DNA of 64,000 nucleotides from Talpa occidentalis (taxonomy: Eukaryota; Chordata; Mammalia; Eulipotyphla; Talpidae). The position numbers and the translations under genes are program-made. The first letter of the stretch is position 1, and every line of letters starts with the position of its first letter. Below are positions 21,760-32,396 of this stretch, piece after piece. The notes under the pieces are model-generated. The model worked only from the letters and a program-made list of their open reading frames with translations. It did not search any database and was not told where the DNA came from. The DNA lies in contig NW_023601433.1 in the NCBI RefSeq assembly GCF_014898055.3, positions 82,283,106-82,347,105 of the forward strand, read 5' to 3'.

Positions 21760-22580
21760 TTTGCTAGTGACCCTGATGTAGCATATACAGAGCTAGAATT
21801 ATACTGCTGCACACCTGAAACTTATATAATGCTATACATCAATGTGACTTCAATTAAAATTTAGTAAAAAAATCAAACAACCCCTCCCCTACCAGAGTGT
21901 GTCTCTGGTGATGGAATTTCTAACCCCTGAGTTACTCCTATGAACAGGCTGAAATTCTAATAATTCACAATTCACACTGTTTTTAATACTCTGTTTTTAA
22001 AATGAACTTAGCAGGAGAAACATTACAGAATGCTCCCTCCTCACCAATCCAAAATTACCGAAGTGCCCAATTGCACGCTGTGTAAATACAATAGCCTCCC
22101 AAGTCAGCTGGTTCAACTGGATGGGTTTGTCAACAATCCCATTTTTTTTATTTGGGGAAACTGAGTCTCAGGCCCCTTGAGGAGCCCATGGGTGTTGCCG
22201 GGGTCATCACTCAGCCCAGAGGCGTCTCTGTCAGGGTTTTATTGAGCAGAGCTGCCTGCCGCCATATGCATTTAAATAATGAACAAGGATCAATACCTGT
22301 CTCTGCTCTTGTCCACATTCCCTTGATGATGGACTAAGAACGAGAGGCCAGATTCACCACGAAATTTCAGCCTGCACTGGAGCTCATTACAGCTGCACTG
22401 GAGCTAAATATTCCTCATCGAGAACCATGAGAGATATTGAAAGGGGTGATAGGAAAGGTCAGAGGGAATTCGCTGGGATCTAAATCTTGAATGCCTGTGA
22501 GCTAATGCGGCTGAGTTTCCATAAGCAGACACCCATCCATCAACAAATGTTTATTCAATAGTCAACAGAAACCCAGCGAG
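21760..22580. other. Non-coding, AT-rich, some conserved-looking homeobox words
   Basis: Contains CATATGCATTTAAATAATGA near 22263-22282 (POU/homeodomain-like AT core) and the 21-bp direct repeat. No gene was found. Conservation cannot be judged from one genome. Confidence 0.35.
22370..22410. repeat. Direct repeat, 21-bp period
   Basis: CTGCACTGGAGCTCATTACA is followed one base later by CTGCACTGGAGCTAAATATT. Fourteen bases repeat exactly. Confidence 0.85.
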
Positions 22581-22584
22581 GAGG

Positions 22585-22695
22585 CAGTAGAGCCCCGTGG
22601 TTAAAGTGTGTTCCGAATCCAGGGAGACCTGAGCTGAACCCCATTTTTGTCCTTTACTAGCTGTGGGAACTTGTGCACGTCCCTTTACCTCCAGC
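22585..22695 (+). repeat. MIR fragment
   Basis: GGCAGTAGAGCCCCGTGGTT, CTTTACTAGCTGTGGGAACT and TGTGCACGTCCCTTTACCTC are the sense 5' half of MIR. Confidence 0.75.
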
Positions 22696-22724
22696 CTTTC
22701 CTCTCTCTGTCCCTCCCTTCTTTG

Positions 22725-23290
22725 CTTCTGCAAATTCATTTAGGCATAACACAGAAAAAGATAAAGTTCATATATAGTACATGTATGTTAAGTGGCTATA
22801 TCAGAAATGTGTGTGTGTTTGTGTGTGTGAGTGTGTGTGTGTGTGTGCATGCACGTTAACTGCCACCCAATCAAGATCCAGCACCCCATTAAGTACCTTC
22901 CGGCTGCTCCCCAATCTATAGTCCCAGCAAGAGGCAATCGCTACTCTGACTTCTCTTCCATTGATTGGTCTTGCCTGTCCTTGAAATTTGCATAGATGGA
23001 ACCACGCAGAATTGACTGTCTCACTGCTTTCACTCAGAACAATATCTGTGAGATGCATCACGTTGCTGCCAAGAATTTATTTTTTATTTTGACAAAGTAT
23101 TCAGTGGAATTGTATGACGGTAACACCGTGTAGCCATCCATTCTTCTCTTGCTAGGTGTCATACCAGGCTGAGTGCCCAGTTATTATGAAGACACACGCC
23201 AGGAACATTCTGTGCTCATCTTGCAAGGGCGTCTGTCCACCATCACTCCTGCTGGATGTACTGGTCGGGTTGATGGGTCATTCTGCTTCT
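22725..23290 (-). repeat. Old LINE-1 (L1M-type) fragment
   Basis: On plus, ATCAAGATCCAGCACCCCAT, AAGAGGCAATCGCTACTCTG, CATTGATTGGTCTTGCCTG, TTGCATAGATGGAACCACGC and ACTGCTTTCACTCAGAAC, then GTGAGATGCATCACGTTG, follow the reverse complement of an old L1 3' UTR and the end of ORF2. Confidence 0.8.
22808..22850. repeat. (GT)n microsatellite
   Basis: GTGTGTGTTTGTGTGTGTGAG-type units within the old L1. Confidence 0.9.
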
Positions 23291-23294
23291 GTTT

Positions 23295-24385
23295 TTAGAA
23301 CCTCAGTTTCCTTAATAAACTGCTTGGATTAAATGAGATTCTTTGTCTCATATAATAATCACCCAATCATTGAAGGGCTTATTCTCATTATGTGTTTTTA
23401 TGCTGTGAGTTGAGAGAACGCTCTCTTGATCTGACCTCTTTTCCAAAGCAGTGTGAGCTCTTTGTCCCGACGGACCTGGGTCCGTCACCTGGAGGCTCTG
23501 GGTGTCTCTGATCAGACTCTGCCTGGGGAGAAAACAGCAGTCCCTCCCCACCTGCCAACATGAACAGTGGGATCCTCTACCAATATTTATTTGAGAACGC
23601 TTCTTAGCCATTTGCTTTATTTACTTCATCTGATGACAGAGAAAGCCAGAGCTTCACTCCTCCGGCCACGCAGGAGGGCCACAAACCATGAGCTCCAAAG
23701 AGAAATCTTTGGTATCTTTGATTTCTTGTTTGAAATCACTGCCCTAAGTGATCTCTCGGGCAGTCAGATGAGCTTGAAAGAACAAATGTAAGAAACAAAT
23801 TCTAAAGAAAACTGTGTCCCCCTGGCGTCCAGAGGGGGCCGGACTCAGACTGAGGGGGGGGGTCATGTGAGAATCCAGGACCGTCCCCCACTCCTGGCTG
23901 TGGCTGAGCCTTGGAATCTACATGAGCAGCAACTCGGGCAGACCCACATGATTGTGGTTGGCGCTAGAAGACAGCCTCTGAGATGCAATAAATCAAGGAC
24001 AATTGTAAAGGTGCTTTGTGCTCTATGATGTTCAAACTCCTCTCTCCTGCCTAATGGAAACTTCCCCAAGGCGCAATTAACTGTAGCCCTAGGATAACGA
24101 GGAGAACAGCTCCACCCCATCCCCTTTTTCTTCTGCAAATAATGGGATGATGTTTCATCTCCAAAAATAGCCCGTTGGGCTTGGAACACTTCCCTTCGCC
24201 TCTTAGGGTTCCATGGGATTATTGGATTATGAAGCAAAGGGCTTTTTCAGGCTTGCTGGCGTGGCTGACTGGTGTTCTAAGGCAAAGAGCCAATGTAAGC
24301 TGAAGGGCCTGGATTCTTCCAGGTCATCCTCACAGGGATGGATCGTTCACTAAATTTCAGTACCATACTGGGTGCTTTTCGGGTC
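23295..24385. other. Non-coding, no recognised repeat
   Basis: A minus-strand frame of 124 codons (23863-24237) has no domain similarity. A G-rich point near 23857 is present. No exon was called. Confidence 0.35.
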
Positions 24386-24389
24386 TCAA

Positions 24390-24515
24390 CACATACTTAC
24401 AATGAAACTTAGAATAATATGGATTCTCCCTCTCCCCAGTCCTGTTCTGAGATGAGGAAGCAAGGCTATTGTCACCCACAACTATGCAGTTTGAAGGTGG
24501 CAGGGGTGAGTGAGA
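24390..24515 (-). repeat. MIR-like fragment
   Basis: ACAATGAAACTTAGAATAAT followed by CTGAGATGAGGAAGCAAGGC and TGTCACCCACAACTATGCAG. Weak reverse MIR pattern. Confidence 0.45.
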
Positions 24516-24631
24516 ACGCTACAGCTCTGGCCTTTAATCTGGAAAAAGTGTCATTTAGAAATGGCTAATGACCATTGTTGAAGTTTAATTTTGAGTTCCC
24601 AGCATTTCTTAAAGACATTTGTTTTTTGTTC

Positions 24632-24876
24632 TTTTTTTTTTTTTTGGAGTAGAAGAACTGGGGTCCAGGCCAGACGTGTGGGGGGCAAGAGGATTCACCA
24701 GAGACAGAGTGGGGAGCAGAACAGGAGGATCTACTGAAATACACTGCTGAGGGGAGCAGCAGGCGAGACAGGAGAGGTCTGCCTCGCCATGTGGGTCAGC
24801 TCCCTGGCCGGGGATCGAACTCAGGCCTTAGCAGGGATAGTGCTCAGACTTAACCCCTAGGCCACCAGGGAGGCCC
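24632..24876 (-). mobile_element. tRNA-derived SINE (Rhin-1-like)
   Basis: Plus-strand words are GGATTCACCAGAGACAGAG, TACACTGCTGAGGGGAGCAG, CATGTGGGTCAGCTCCCTGG, CCGGGGATCGAACTCAGG and TTAACCCCTAGGCCACCAGG. Its head ends AGGCCC. The usual TGCATAAATAAAT tail words are absent between the T-run and the body, so the tail is shortened. Flanking duplication is not clean. Confidence 0.92.
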
Positions 24877-24879
24877 AAG

Positions 24880-26595
24880 ATTGTTTATTTTAATTAAATT
24901 CAGAAGGCAGTTTATCCTCCTGTTTTCTTTTAGGATAAGACCCCATTAAATCCAGAAGTAAAAGAATAACCTTTGGCAAGAAACCAACCTCATGTGCAAA
25001 AGCTATGCTCCTTTATCTTGGGAGTGTCCTAGATTTTGGGGTGTTACAACTCATCAGGAGACTAGCCTTGGGTGCCAGCTTAAGTAATACTTGAGAAGTT
25101 GCTCTCTGCAATTACCATCAGTTTGTAAATGTGTAACTGCATGAAAACCGTGGCTCCAAAGCATCCTTTCTGAGGTAAAGCTGCCTTTAAAGAACCTGCA
25201 CAGCCCCGCCCCCATGCATTCCATTCTTCCAGTAGATTCTCACAGGATGTAAATAAGGATTCTGAGAGCCCATCTTGTTCTCCCCGCCTCCTGTCTCCAT
25301 CACCTACCCAAATCTTTTCCACCTTGGGCTCTCCCAGGGAGGCCCAGGAGTTGTCCTACTCCCAGCGCTCAGCTCCCTCCATGGGATGTCTCCTTTACCC
25401 CCCATCTTTGCCCCTCCCTCCCTCCCCCACCCCACCCCAGCTCACTGCAAGTTGGCTTAACGTCTCACCCTCACTTTCCTTTTTCTATTCTTCTTTTTGG
25501 CGACAGTGTTCCCCTCCCTTTTTTCTCACCCACATCGGAAAAGCCTCCTCGTTCCCCTGACCCAACTGTCCAGCAAAGGCAGACCCATCCTCCAAGGCAG
25601 AGAACCGGAGAGCGCTGGGGTGTCCACAGCCTGAGTCCTTTTGGCTGGCAGGGAAGGAAGGAAAAAGGCGGGTCACATCGGTCACATCACTCCCTCAGAT
25701 GCCCTGGTGAAAGAATCTTCCATGGCAATGCGTGAGAAAGGATGGGCTCTCAGCACGAAGGGCAGGCCTGAGGTTGAGTGCCGTGACCTGTGAGCACAGC
25801 TCCTGGCATCTTCCTTCCTTTTACCTTTCCCATCCACTGCTGGAAACCTCCAGTTTATCTTCCTTGGTTTCTGCCTCTTTGTTTCCAGGCACACGGAGCC
25901 CCTCGTTTAAAGCACATGCATGATTTTCCATTTGGGGGGATTGGGAGTTTATCCTTCTATTTCCTTTTAGGCAAAGACACCATTGGCTCCAGAAGTAAAA
26001 GAACAACGTTTGGAGAGAAATCAACTTCATGTGCCAAAGCAATGGGAGCAAGGTGACGCACACTGCCAGCTCTGCCGCCATCTTCTTGCCTCATCCCCCA
26101 CCCCCTGGTGCTAGGGACTGAGTCCTTTGATCACAGAAAATTGAACCCATGCTGGACGGGAACCACAGGAAAACAGAAAGTCTCCCTCTCTGCTCATGGA
26201 ATGGGTTTTCTTTTTGACCCAAAGAGTAAAAAAAAGTCTTAAAAATATAGCAAGAAGCAGGGTGACGATAGATGAGAGATTTGACTTTATTTGATGGGGC
26301 TTGTGAGCTCCCCCAAATGACATGGAGAGTTCAGTGGTCCCGTCCTTCACATGAGAGTTCCTCTCCAGCGCAGTGCCTCTCCCGGGTACAGCTGATCACG
26401 CTGCAACTTGCAGCATTTTCTCTTTTACAATGAAAACAAGAGGTCTTCGTTGTACAGTTTCCAAATGTCTTCATTTTTCCTGACTTAACTTCTCTCACTG
26501 GCTCTGGGATGGCAAGCAGTTACCTTGCATTTGCTAAAACTGCTTTCAGTGCGAGAGGGCCGGGAACAAGGCTCCGTAGTGACCTGGGGTTTAAT
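24880..26595. other. Non-coding, pyrimidine-rich patches
   Basis: CCCTCCCTCCCTCCCCCACC-type C-rich sequence sits near 25405-25440. Overlapping frames of 60-88 codons occur on both strands between 25275 and 26081. None is domain-like and no exon was supported. Confidence 0.35.
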
Positions 26596-26599
26596 AATG

Positions 26600-26800
26600 T
26601 GGTAGTATATTTATCATATTTATCGAGAGCCTAATCGGTGCCAGGGGCGGTTCTGCCGCTGGGCTCATGGGATCGCGATTGACCTTCACAAGCAATCTGT
26701 AAGGCAGGCATCACTATCTATATTTTACAGATGAGGAAACTGAGGGTCAGAGAGGTCAGCTTGTAAGTGGTAGAATGAGATCCAAACCCAATTTTTCTTG
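26600..26800 (-). repeat. MIR fragment
   Basis: GAGCCTAATCGGTGCCAGG, ATTTTACAGATGAGGAAACT, GAGGGTCAGAGAGGTCAGC and TTGTAAGTGGTAGAATGAGA are reverse MIR words over nearly the whole element. Confidence 0.85.
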
Positions 26801-27079
26801 ACTCTAAGATCCATTTTCTTTCCGCAGACATCATGCTGTGGCCATGATGTCTGCATCTGTGATCTCTTCCTGTCTTTAACATACATCTGGCATGGCTGAA
26901 ACTCTGGCTCAGATGTTGTAAATGAAGCTGGGCATTGGGGGAAAAGTTTCCTGCTTTGGGAGATAATGTTGGGGGTCACAATTTGAGCCTTATCTCCATG
27001 ACTTTCATTCACGCATTCTGTTGCCCTCAACTGCGCTTTTCCTTGTTTCCATAGTTTGGATTTTATTTGAATAAGACAT

Positions 27080-27195
27080 TCTGGGGGTGGGGGTGGTGGA
27101 TTGCATGGTAATGGTACAAGTGGAATTTGTGCTGATGATGGAGGTAGTGATGGTGATGATGGAGGCGGTAAAGATGACAGTGGTGGTGATGGTAG
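27080..27195. repeat. GGT/GAT-rich imperfect repeat, left part
   Basis: GGTGGTGATGGTAG-type triplets with GATGATGGAGG interspersed. Interrupted by the LTR that follows. Confidence 0.85.
27192..27195. repeat. LTR target duplication GTAG, left
   Basis: GTAG immediately precedes the LTR and recurs at 27681-27684. Confidence 0.8.
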
Positions 27196-27376
27196 TGTTA
27201 TAGGGCAGCCCCGATACAAAACGGGGTGCCTGAGTGTGGGTCCTCACCCGCGTGCTTAAAAGGACTTATCAATGCTCTACTGCAGGCACATGTGAAAGGT
27301 TCATAAAAGGTTTATTCACAAGGGAAGGGGAAATGAGGAAATGTACAGCTCAGGGAGAAAAGTGGGAGACAAAGTT

Positions 27377-27382
27377 TTTATT
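27377..27382 (-). terminator. Polyadenylation signal of solo LTR
   Basis: AATAAA on the minus strand within CTCAATAAAAACTTTG, the usual form of a retroviral R-region signal. Confidence 0.65.
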
Positions 27383-27506
27383 GAGTCCTACCCGATCCGC
27401 CGATCTTGAATCCCAAATGGCGCTCTGAGAGCTGGCTGCAAGCCAGGGGCCATGAAGCCAGGAGGCGAGTGACAGAGCGAGAGACCCCCAAGGCCCATGT
27501 GTCTGG

Positions 27507-27514
27507 TTTTTATA
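27507..27514 (-). promoter_or_regulatory. TATA box of solo LTR
   Basis: Minus strand reads GGATATAAAAACC. About 125 bases further downstream on that strand lies AATAAA, consistent with a U3 promoter and an R-region poly(A) site. Confidence 0.6.
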
Positions 27515-27680
27515 TCCAACCTGGCTGCTTAACTCCACCCTCAGCCACCTTCCCAGCCACCTTCCCTTTGGTGGTGATGGGATTTGTCTTTCCCAATGTC
27601 CTGATGGCTTAGGTCTGGAGTTGGGGTGGGGTCCACAAAGCCTGCATGGGATTAGCTCAGGACATCCTTTCCCCCTAACA

Positions 27681-27684
27681 GTAG
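27681..27684. repeat. LTR target duplication GTAG, right
   Basis: Second copy of GTAG directly after the LTR terminal CA. Confidence 0.8.
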
Positions 27685-27965
27685 TATGCTGGAGATGGTG
27701 GTGGTGATACTGTTAACGGTGATGGTGGTGGTGGTGGTGGGAATGGTAGAGATGGTGGAGATGGTATTGATGAAGGTAGAAGTAGTGATGGAAGTAGAGG
27801 TGGTGAGGATGGTGATTATGGTGGTGGTGATGGTGGTGGTGCAGTAATGGTAGAGGTGGTGGAGATGATGGTGGTGGTGGTGGTGGGAACGGATATGGTG
27901 ACGGAGATAATGGTGGTCGTGATGTTGATGATGAGGTTGATGATGGTAGGGATGGTGCCAGCAGT
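27685..27965. repeat. GGT/GAT-rich imperfect repeat, right part
   Basis: GGTGGTGGTGATACTG, GATGGTGGTGGTGGTGGTGG and related triplet runs. Continuous in character with the left part at 27080-27195. The 118-codon minus frame here is a by-product. Confidence 0.9.
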
Positions 27966-28315
27966 TCTTTTGTGAGGTCAATATCCCCCAGAATTTTGAT
28001 TTGATCAATTAACTAAGTTGATGAGAATCTGGGAAAATGATAGTGCTTCACCTAATTGTCACAAAACTGAGATAGAAAACAGGCTCAAGTAGGGTAATTT
28101 ACGATGCACCTTTTTTTTTCTTCTTATCATATGCTCTGGAGTCTACTCCCTTGGGCTTCCCAATCCTGAGACAGAAAAATCAAATTAGACTCAAGTTTGT
28201 TTGAAGAGCATGGAACAGAAGCAAGCACAACCTCTGATAAGTGCCAGGACAGTCTCATCCTAAAAGGAGGCACACTTTAAGGACATGGCTTGCTGGTCTG
28301 ACAGCTTTTGAGCAG
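27966..28315. other. Non-coding, no recognised repeat
   Basis: AT-rich with a T-run near 28110. No gene. Confidence 0.4.
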
Positions 28316-28319
28316 TATA

Positions 28320-28480
28320 TTCTCTTATCTGAGTCTAGTTTCCTCATTTTTCAAATAATGCTGAGCTTTCCAAGTCATTATAAGGATCTAGTGAGATGAT
28401 ATCTATAGACTGTTCAGCACAGTGTTGGACACAAAACACTCACTCTTTGGTGTCTGATAAATAAAATATAATTCAATTAA
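28320..28480 (+). repeat. MIR-like fragment
   Basis: GTCTAGTTTCCTCATTTTTC, TTATAAGGATCTAGTGAGAT and TTCAGCACAGTGTTGGACAC fit the sense MIR 3' half, diverged. Confidence 0.6.
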
Positions 28481-28569
28481 CCCTCATAACAATTCCGCCT
28501 CAAGCCTCCATTCATTTGGAACTTGTGCAAACTGGGGCACAGAGGGGCTAAGTGATGGCACTAGCAGCT

Positions 28570-28745
28570 ATGACTTACCAGGTGTAAATATGCCCATGAG
28601 TTGCTGAATGTCACTTCACTGAATCCTCACAACCAGCCCATGAGCTTGTGCCATTGTCCCCAGTTTGCAGATGAGAAAATGGAGGCACATAAGGTTTGCT
28701 CACGTGGGAAGGGAAGATGGTGCAGGGTTTGTGCTCAGGTCTCTA
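28570..28745 (-). repeat. MIR fragment
   Basis: TCACTTCACTGAATCCTCAC, CCATTGTCCCCAGTTTGCAG and ATGAGAAAATGGAGGCACAT give the reverse MIR pattern. Confidence 0.7.
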
Positions 28746-29395
28746 ACTTTGGAATCTACAGGCCCAAGCAAGGGTTGGGGCAGTGGGAAAGTGGTGGACC
28801 TTGGCCCCCAGGGCCCTGGCTGGGCACCTGGAAGGAGGCTCACAGGGACGCAGCCACCATCTCATAGCATCTCCTCCCGCCAGGTTGCCCAGCCTGCAAG
28901 TCCAGGCTCGTGAAGGCGCCTGTGATATGTACGCGCGAGGGGGGATTTCGGGCCAAACCCCATTGCCTGGCCTGGGCTGTTTATAGTGAGAGCATCTCCC
29001 CCTACACCCAGGCGGATGTGCTTCTTACACTCTTTGGGCTCCAAGAACCCCATTCCAGCAACTGCAAAAAGGAAAAATAACATGCATGCTTGCTGTTTGA
29101 GGGGAAAGAAGAAAGCCACAAGAAACCTCCCCATCCATCTGTAACCCAATCTATTCTGTGCTGTGTGTTCTGGGGCAGCCTTCTCTTAATGGCTGCTAAT
29201 TCATAGAGACAAAAAACATAAAACAATTTAAGGCATTGGCACACTCAGCCCAGGGAGGCAGTTTATTCCTGGGGGAGTGGATCTTGGCAGGGACTTCCCC
29301 AGGCTGGCTGGGCTGGGAGGCAGGGAGGCTTGTGGGGAAGCAGGAAGGATTTTGCTTATGCTGTTCCCTGCTGCCGAGCCGAGAGGCATTCGAGG
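28746..29395. other. Non-coding, no recognised repeat
   Basis: GC-rich single-copy-looking DNA. Frames of 67-95 codons occur without domains. Confidence 0.35.
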
Positions 29396-29399
29396 GAGG

Positions 29400-29424
29400 T
29401 GTAATTATCCAGCTGGTAATTACA
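29400..29424. promoter_or_regulatory. Palindromic homeodomain sites around an E-box
   Basis: TGTAATTA (29400-29407) and TAATTACA (29417-29424) are exact reverse complements with CCAGCTGG between them. TAATTA is the general homeodomain core and CAGCTG is an E-box. Function is inferred from motif arrangement only. Confidence 0.45.
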
Positions 29425-29429
29425 GCCAG

Positions 29430-29820
29430 TTGTTCGGGGATACTGTACAGAACCCCAAACGGTCACCATGCCAGCGGGGAAGTGCCCTCCCCAGTGATGG
29501 ATTTATGGCTGGCGGTGCAGGGTGGACTGTGTGTTTTGGCTTGTGAGCTGGAGAGCGAGCATGGCTTCTCCCTCTTGCCCCGCCTCTCCCTCTTTAATCT
29601 CGACTTCAGAAGGGAAGGGGTTGAGTTTTTAATTCGTTCAGATTTAGAATCTGGGCTTTTTCTCAGAGCGAGGAAAAAGTCAAGAGGATTTTGTGTCAAG
29701 TTCATAGTTGCTGAATGACACAGATGGACTGTAAGTGAGCATTGACCTAACACTCCCAGATACTTCCAGTCACTTCCGGGGAGCCCTGTGAACAGCCCTG
29801 CCTGAGCCCTGTGCCCTGAG
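29430..29820. other. Non-coding; 160-codon chance frame nearby
   Basis: A plus frame of 160 codons spans 29236-29718 and overlaps minus frames. Its product has no recognisable domain, signal peptide or flanking splice pattern. Unproven, likely chance. Confidence 0.35.
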
Positions 29821-29829
29821 CTGCCGCCA

Positions 29830-29925
29830 CACTCCACCTTTTACAGCTGAGGCGACTGAGGCTCAGAGCGGTGGGTCATGTCCCCAAGGTCACACAGCTG
29901 GACGGGGAGAGCGGGTCGTTCAGCC
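29830..29925 (-). repeat. MIR fragment
   Basis: CCTTTTACAGCTGAGGCGAC, TGAGGCTCAGAGCGG and CCCAAGGTCACACAGCTGG are the reverse MIR core. Confidence 0.8.
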
Positions 29926-29929
29926 TGGA

Positions 29930-30390
29930 CAGCCCCTGCAGTGCTCTGTGAGGACGAGCGGGCTCCACACTGGGACCATCGATGATTTTTGGGAGACATT
30001 TAACCCAACCCCATCTGTTTTCAGTGGGTGAGAGAAGCGTGGAGAAGAGCCCATTAGCAATGATTGGGTGGCAGAACTTACAAGGCTGAATTTTCACCTT
30101 CTTAACCTCTCCCTAATCAGACCTGGAGCCCCAGAGGGAAGCAAGGACCCAGCTGTCAACCTTGACCCCAAGGTTTGCCGAGGGCAGAGAATGTGGGACT
30201 TCGGTGCTAACTGTGGCTGAGCACCAGGAACAAGGGGACATTGTCCCCCGTAGCCCCACGGGACATGTAAGCTGGCCTCAGGCGTGCCTGTTTAAACCTG
30301 GAAACACAAGCGCTTGCGAGAATGGAGGACGGGGTCCTGGGGGCTGGCATCAGGCCCTCCTGGTGTGGAAACTCACTGCACCCCTTCCTG
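29930..30390. other. Non-coding, no recognised repeat
   Basis: No exon-like structure or repeat family recognised. Confidence 0.35.
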
Positions 30391-30394
30391 ATCT

Positions 30395-30535
30395 GCAAGT
30401 GACCACCTTCTCTGAGCCTCAGTTTCTTCCTCTGTAAAATAGGGAGGATGTTTAAATGCACCTGAAGGAAGCTGTGAAGTTGGGAAGCTGAAATGAGATA
30501 ATCTCATAAGATACTCAGCACAGGGCGTCTCTGAG
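30395..30535 (+). repeat. MIR fragment
   Basis: TTCTCTGAGCCTCAGTTTCT, TCCTCTGTAAAATAGGGAGG and AATGAGATAATCTCATAAG, then ACTCAGCACAGGG, give the sense MIR 3' half. Confidence 0.85.
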
Positions 30536-30539
30536 AAAG

Positions 30540-31014
30540 CATGAAATCAAGGCCCTCACTGGGGCTTTCACCACGTAATTCTAGTTGAGCATCAAAATCA
30601 GAGTCTAGAGTGATGCCAGCTCGCCTTGTCAGGCCTGGCTGCTTCTCTGTGTTGTCTTCAGAGGTTGAAAAACTCAAATGCCTATAGGGGCCAGGAAAGA
30701 TGGACACCGCTGTGCTCGAGTCCTCCCCTGGGGTGTTAAAAGATCCCCTCCCCCCTACAACCCCTGGACAGGGCGGACTCCCATTCCTGGTTATCAGATC
30801 AGTAAACAGGGATGGGGAAGAGGTGAGACCTGAACCCAGCAGCCACTTATCTCCAGGCGCTGCTGCCCTTCCTCTGGCCGATCGAATCCTTTTGTGTGAG
30901 CTCAACACGCATTCAGGAGCTCATTCCCTTTAGTCTGGCTTGAAGGTATTTTGAATTTTGAACATGTCATTCTGCATCTCCTGGAACAACACCGCAGGTC
31001 TAGCCGTTCCTCCT
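30540..31014. other. Non-coding, no recognised repeat
   Basis: A minus frame of 134 codons (30504-30908) has no domain and is opposed by a plus frame. Likely chance. Confidence 0.35.
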
Positions 31015-31225
31015 GTGGTGGTTTCTCAGTCCTGTCACTCTTGACTTTTGGCTGGATCAGGATGTGGGCTGGGGAGGGGGCTGTGCAGGAGAGGACCCCA
31101 CTAGCCTCCAGCTGTACCTACTTCCCCCGGGAGGGACAGCCACACACCTGTGCCTTCTTTGCCAAGTGTCCCTTGGGTGAGTGGGTGCAAAATTGTTCCA
31201 GCTGAGAACCACTGAGCTACATCGT
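31015..31225 (-). repeat. MER20 DNA-transposon relic (diverged)
   Basis: TTTCTCAGTCCTGTCACTCT, TGACTTTTGGCTGGATCAGG, TGTGCAGGAGAGGACCC and AGCTGAGAACCACTGAG follow the reverse order of the MER20 consensus I remember. More decayed than the copies at 48.4 and 62.4 kb. Confidence 0.55.
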
Positions 31226-31229
31226 TGCA

Positions 31230-32045
31230 TTCTGGGGCATGTTTCCTAGATTCAAGTGTTTTGAAAAATGTTCTTGATTCGTATTTGCCACCTGGCTTCC
31301 ACCGGAACTGGAGGATTCATGAGGCCTCTTGCAGTGTGTGAGGGGCTAACTCCCACGGGCTGGCCGATGACGGGTCACCAGTCAATTCTCTGGCGCCCTT
31401 AAGAGCTGTTTGTCTCCTTTTTGATCTGGAGAACAGAGAGGCACCAATCCATGACCCAGACCCATCATTTTTAACAGGGAAACAGAGGCAGAAAGGGACA
31501 AGGGCTTGCCCCAGGGGCGGGGTGAGGAGTTGGGAGCCTTTGAACACTGATGATTGGTACTTGGAACTGTGATCGGGCACCCCCAGTAACAGCCTTGGGC
31601 ATCCCAGATAAGACTGATTCCATGCAGCTAATATTGTTTCCAGGGGTTTTCTCCCAGGTGCTGTGGGATTCTATTAAAAAACTACTTTTATTGTGCTGGC
31701 TGCAGATAAAGGCAGGACTCTGGTGGCGAGGCAGGAGTGATGGATCTTGGGCAGTTGAGAGGCTGGTAAAAGTTTATGGACTTGCAGCCTGCCATGGACT
31801 GGCTTTATTGTCCTTTGTAAATTCCCTGCCATTTTGCCCCTTTTGAAGTTGGGAGTGATGAAATCAGTGGCCTAATTGATACAGGCTGGGAAGAGGCTGG
31901 TGATGCTCGCAAGAGATAGAAACAACCAGCTCCTCACACCAGCCATCGGCAGTTCAGTTCCTGGACTCCCCCCTCCAAGGGGGATTATCTGTTGATTTGA
32001 CTTGACTTAACTTGGAATAAACGTAGACCTCCTGCCCTTACCATG
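31230..32045. other. Non-coding, no recognised repeat
   Basis: Short frames only. No repeat family recognised. Confidence 0.35.
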
Positions 32046-32089
32046 TGCTGGGACCTCCTGCCCTGGTCTGTGTCTGGCAATGTCTTCCT

Positions 32090-32396
32090 TGCCTGCCTCA
32101 TCTCCTCGGTTCTCTGTCTCACTTTGTTGCAGCCATGATTGCCTTCCTTTCCTGAAAGAGTTAGATCTGTTTCTACCACAGGACCTTTGCATCTGCTGTT
32201 CCTGCCTCCTGAAACTCTTTCTTGAGGTCTTTGCAGACTTGAGTTCCTTGATTGCTGAAGACCTGCTCGTGTGGTTCACAGACCCCCTAAAATCAGGATA
32301 TCCCCCTCACACAAGTCACTCGCCATTAGATTGTGTAACTGGTTCATCTGCTTTCTAGTATTGTTCACTATGAAGCTTTCCTTTATGTTTACTTGT
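32090..32396 (+). repeat. L2 fragment, left part (split by SINE)
   Basis: TTCTACCACAGGACCTTTGC, ATCTGCTGTTCCTGCCTCC and TGAAACTCTTTCTTGAGG follow the L2 order. It continues after the SINE at 32730. Confidence 0.65.

Larger units (their letters stand above)
27196..27680 (-). mobile_element. Solo LTR of a gammaretrovirus-like endogenous retrovirus
   Basis: A 485-bp block begins TGTTATAGGG and ends CCCCCTAACA on plus, so both ends carry the TG...CA inverted termini, and it is flanked by a 4-bp duplication (GTAG), typical of class I elements. On the minus strand a TATA box (ATATAAAA, plus-strand position 27507-27514) lies upstream of a polyadenylation signal AATAAA (27377-27382), with a second AATAAA at 27311-27316. 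The distances fit U3-R-U5. No primer-binding site, gag, pol or env adjoins it, so it is a solo LTR produced by recombination, with no viral genes. The LTR family is not named. Confidence 0.85.

Noticed and set aside
23818..23845. CCCTGGCGTCCAGAGGGGGC as a CTCF site
   Set aside because: Core spacing does not fit the consensus; at least two key positions differ.
29236..29718. A 160-codon plus frame
   Set aside because: No domain, signal peptide or clear splice signals, opposed by open minus frames in GC-rich DNA.
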